Assembly (NCBI RefSeq): GCF_013376005.1 | Contig: NZ_JABMJK010000002.1 | Location: forward strand, 186,001 to 250,000 | DNA length: 64,000 nt | Direction: 5' to 3' | Origin: Duganella sp. SG902 | Lineage (GTDB): Bacteria; Pseudomonadota; Gammaproteobacteria; Burkholderiales; Burkholderiaceae_D | Shown: in pieces, positions 62,720 to 64,000 of the stretch | Layout of the letters: each line of letters begins with the position of its first letter | Position numbering within the stretch: the stretch's first letter is position 1 | Notes under the pieces: generated by a model | Databases searched by the model: none | Seen by the model: the letters and a program-made list of their open reading frames with translations, nothing else | What the model was told of the DNA's origin: nothing | Translations under genes and position numbers: made by a program

Positions 62720-62980
62720 CTAGCGCTTGCTGCCGACGCCGATGGTAAAGCCGTTGCTCTGTTCGTCCCTGGTGATGAAGGACTGCTGGTAGTTCTGGTA
62801 GGCGGCGCCGGCCGCCTGCGCGTCGAGGCCGTTGACCGGACGCGGCGCGCGGCCGGCTTCCGGATTCAGCGTCTGCTGGGCGCGCGCCAGGCGCAGGCTG
62901 TTGCCGAATTCGCGGTCCAGGCGCGGACTGTTGGCGCAGGCGCTGAGCAGGACGGCAAACATCATGATGAGTATGCGCAT
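62720..62980 (-). CDS. small Tad-operon lipoprotein
   Basis: An 86-residue protein with a signal peptide and lipobox (IMMFAVLLSAC, Cys15), then a short polar chain (PRLDREFGNSLRLARAQQTL, ending FTIGVGSKR). AGGAGG precedes the ATG. Its place between the secretin and cpaE genes is that of a small pilus-assembly lipoprotein, possibly the functional equivalent of CpaD or a pilotin for the secretin. Similarity to a named family is not clear to me. Confidence 0.8.
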   Translation of the reverse strand: MRILIMMFAVLLSACANSPRLDREFGNSLRLARAQQTLNPEAGRAPRPVNGLDAQAAGAAYQNYQQSFITRDEQSNGFTIGVGSKR

Positions 62981-62988
62981 GGCGCCTC

Positions 62989-64000
62989 CTAGTGGTTGCC
63001 GCCGGGCGGCGCGGCGGCCGGCGGCGCGGGCGGGGCCGCGCCTTCCAGTTTGCCGTTCAGGAAGAAATCGGCACGGCTCGGCTGCACGTAGTCGTCGGTC
63101 GGCAGCTTGTGGTCGGCCGGCAGCGGCTGCGCCAGGTGCGGCGTGACGATGAACACCAGCTCGGTGCGGTCGTTCTGGAAGTCGCTGCTGCGGAACAGCG
63201 CGCCCAGGATGGGAATCTCGCCCAGGCCGGGGAAGGCCTTGATGCTGCTGGTGACGTTGTTCTTGATCAGCCCGCCAATCGCGAAGCTCTGGCCGTCGAA
63301 CAGCTGCACCGTGGTGCTGGCGCGGCGCGTGGTGAACGAGGGCAGGATGGCGGTGGCGGTGCTGCCGGTGGCGCTGACGCCGATGCCTTCCCGGTTCAGC
63401 TCGGACACCTCGGGCGACACCCGCAGGTTGATGCGGCCATTGTCCAGCACGGTGGGGGTGAAGCGCACGGCGATGCCGTATTCCTTTTCCTCGAGCGTGA
63501 TTTGCGGCGTGCCGCCGGTGTTGCTTTGCGAGACGGGGATGAAGATCTTGCCGCCGGCCAGGAAGCTGGCCTCCTGGCCGCTGATGGCCATCACGGTCGG
63601 CTCGGCCAGCACCTTGATCAGGCCGTCGTTCTTTTGCGCGTCCAGCGTGAGGAACTTGCCGTTCTTGTTGTTGAAGGCGTCGAGCTTGTTCGGGTTGCCG
63701 CTCAGCAGATTGGACAGCATGGTGTAGGTCCAGCTGCCGCGCGAGCCGTTCAGGCCGACGCTGGCGCCGAGCTGGTCGACCAGCGTTTTCGACACCTCGG
63801 CGATTTTCACCTCCAGCATCACCTGCTGCGGCGCCGCCACCGACAGCATGTTGACCACGCGCCCGCCGCCGTTGCCGCCCTGCGACAGGCCGGACATCGG
63901 GTCCATGGCCGCCTGGAAGGCAGCGCCAGCGGCGGCGCCGGAAGCGGCCGTGGGCGCGCCGCCGCCGGCCGCGGCCTGTGCCGCTTGTGCGGCCGCGTCC
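62989..64000 (-). CDS. cpaC: Tad pilus secretin CpaC/RcpA, 5' part beyond the window
   Basis: The C-terminal 337 residues of a secretin, open to the right edge. An Ala-rich stretch comes first, then SVAAPQQVMLEVKIAEVSKT (start of the secretin core), QEASFLAGGKIFIPV, YGIAVRFTPTVLDNGRINLR, VQLFDGQSFAIGGLI and the final GEIPILGALFRSSDFQNDRTELVFIVTPHL. It forms the outer-membrane pore for Flp pili. The C-terminus adds a Pro/Ala-rich tail (APPAPPAAAPPGGNH). It lies 8 bases before the small lipoprotein gene and is the first visible gene of the operon. Confidence 0.94.
   Translation of the reverse strand, partial: DAAAQAAQAAAGGGAPTAASGAAAGAAFQAAMDPMSGLSQGGNGGGRVVNMLSVAAPQQVMLEVKIAEVSKTLVDQLGASVGLNGSRGSWTYTMLSNLLSGNPNKLDAFNNKNGKFLTLDAQKNDGLIKVLAEPTVMAISGQEASFLAGGKIFIPVSQSNTGGTPQITLEEKEYGIAVRFTPTVLDNGRINLRVSPEVSELNREGIGVSATGSTATAILPSFTTRRASTTVQLFDGQSFAIGGLIKNNVTSSIKAFPGLGEIPILGALFRSSDFQNDRTELVFIVTPHLAQPLPADHKLPTDDYVQPSRADFFLNGKLEGAAPPAPPAAAPPGGNH

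Overview
The window is GC-rich, dense, single-copy-style chromosomal DNA. Gene content points to a betaproteobacterium of the Oxalobacteraceae, in the Massilia/Duganella/Telluria/Janthinobacterium neighbourhood. The signs are a 1,180-residue DUF4214/RTX secreted protein with its own type I exporter, several c-di-GMP enzymes, a Tad pilus operon, DUF6139 and oxidoreductase-like small proteins, and TrhO. Taxon and functions are inferred from remembered family features; no search was run.

Layout. (1) 1-12.7 kb: a GGDEF/EAL protein cut by the left edge, a small exported protein, a divergent Nramp-like transporter, a TonB-dependent receptor, a chemotaxis receptor, a small oxidoreductase-like gene, a propeller-type diguanylate cyclase and an RhlE helicase. 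(2) 12.8-25.7 kb: surface polysaccharide. A forward GtrB/GtrA/GT-C set meets a reverse six-gene operon (Wzm, Wzt, coiled-coil methyltransferase, triple glycosyltransferase, SGNH acetylation protein, MBOAT). (3) 25.8-41 kb: a reverse operon of CHASE2 adenylate cyclase, TPR/outer-membrane barrel and a Crp-type regulator. Divergent from it are a FecR protein, a putative S-layer/RTX protein, a three-part type I secretion system and an acyltransferase. CRP-type sites (TGTGACG-N4-TCAC) precede the FecR gene, the RTX protein gene and the exporter genes. (4) 41-49.7 kb: trhO, an orphan ParD-like gene with a perfect palindromic operator, dnaE, two small or conserved unknowns, and a MASE1 histidine kinase/LuxR-type response regulator pair ended by a perfect 90-bp palindrome. 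(5) 49.7-55.5 kb: LPS-core type genes (two GT2 enzymes, an O-antigen ligase-like protein, heptosyltransferase) and a dCache diguanylate cyclase. (6) 55.6-64 kb: a reverse Tad pilus operon running off the right edge, ending with an Ig-like lipoprotein and an esterase.

The strongest candidate for an undescribed system is region 3. The cyclase would make cAMP, the Crp protein in the same operon keeps the cyclic-nucleotide pocket and an R-E-T-V-x-R recognition helix, and matching sites precede the three neighbouring transcription units. The FecR protein ends in a domain resembling the TbpB-type barrel, and the TPR/barrel protein resembles the Slam (DUF560) translocators that move such domains. 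This would be an envelope-sensing circuit that controls its own surface layer.

Other notable items are three copies of a dispersed palindromic repeat at gene ends, a WbdD-like methyltransferase with a coiled coil but no kinase, and an Nramp homologue lacking the usual metal-binding Met and Asn. No tRNA, rRNA, CRISPR array, insertion sequence or prophage was seen.
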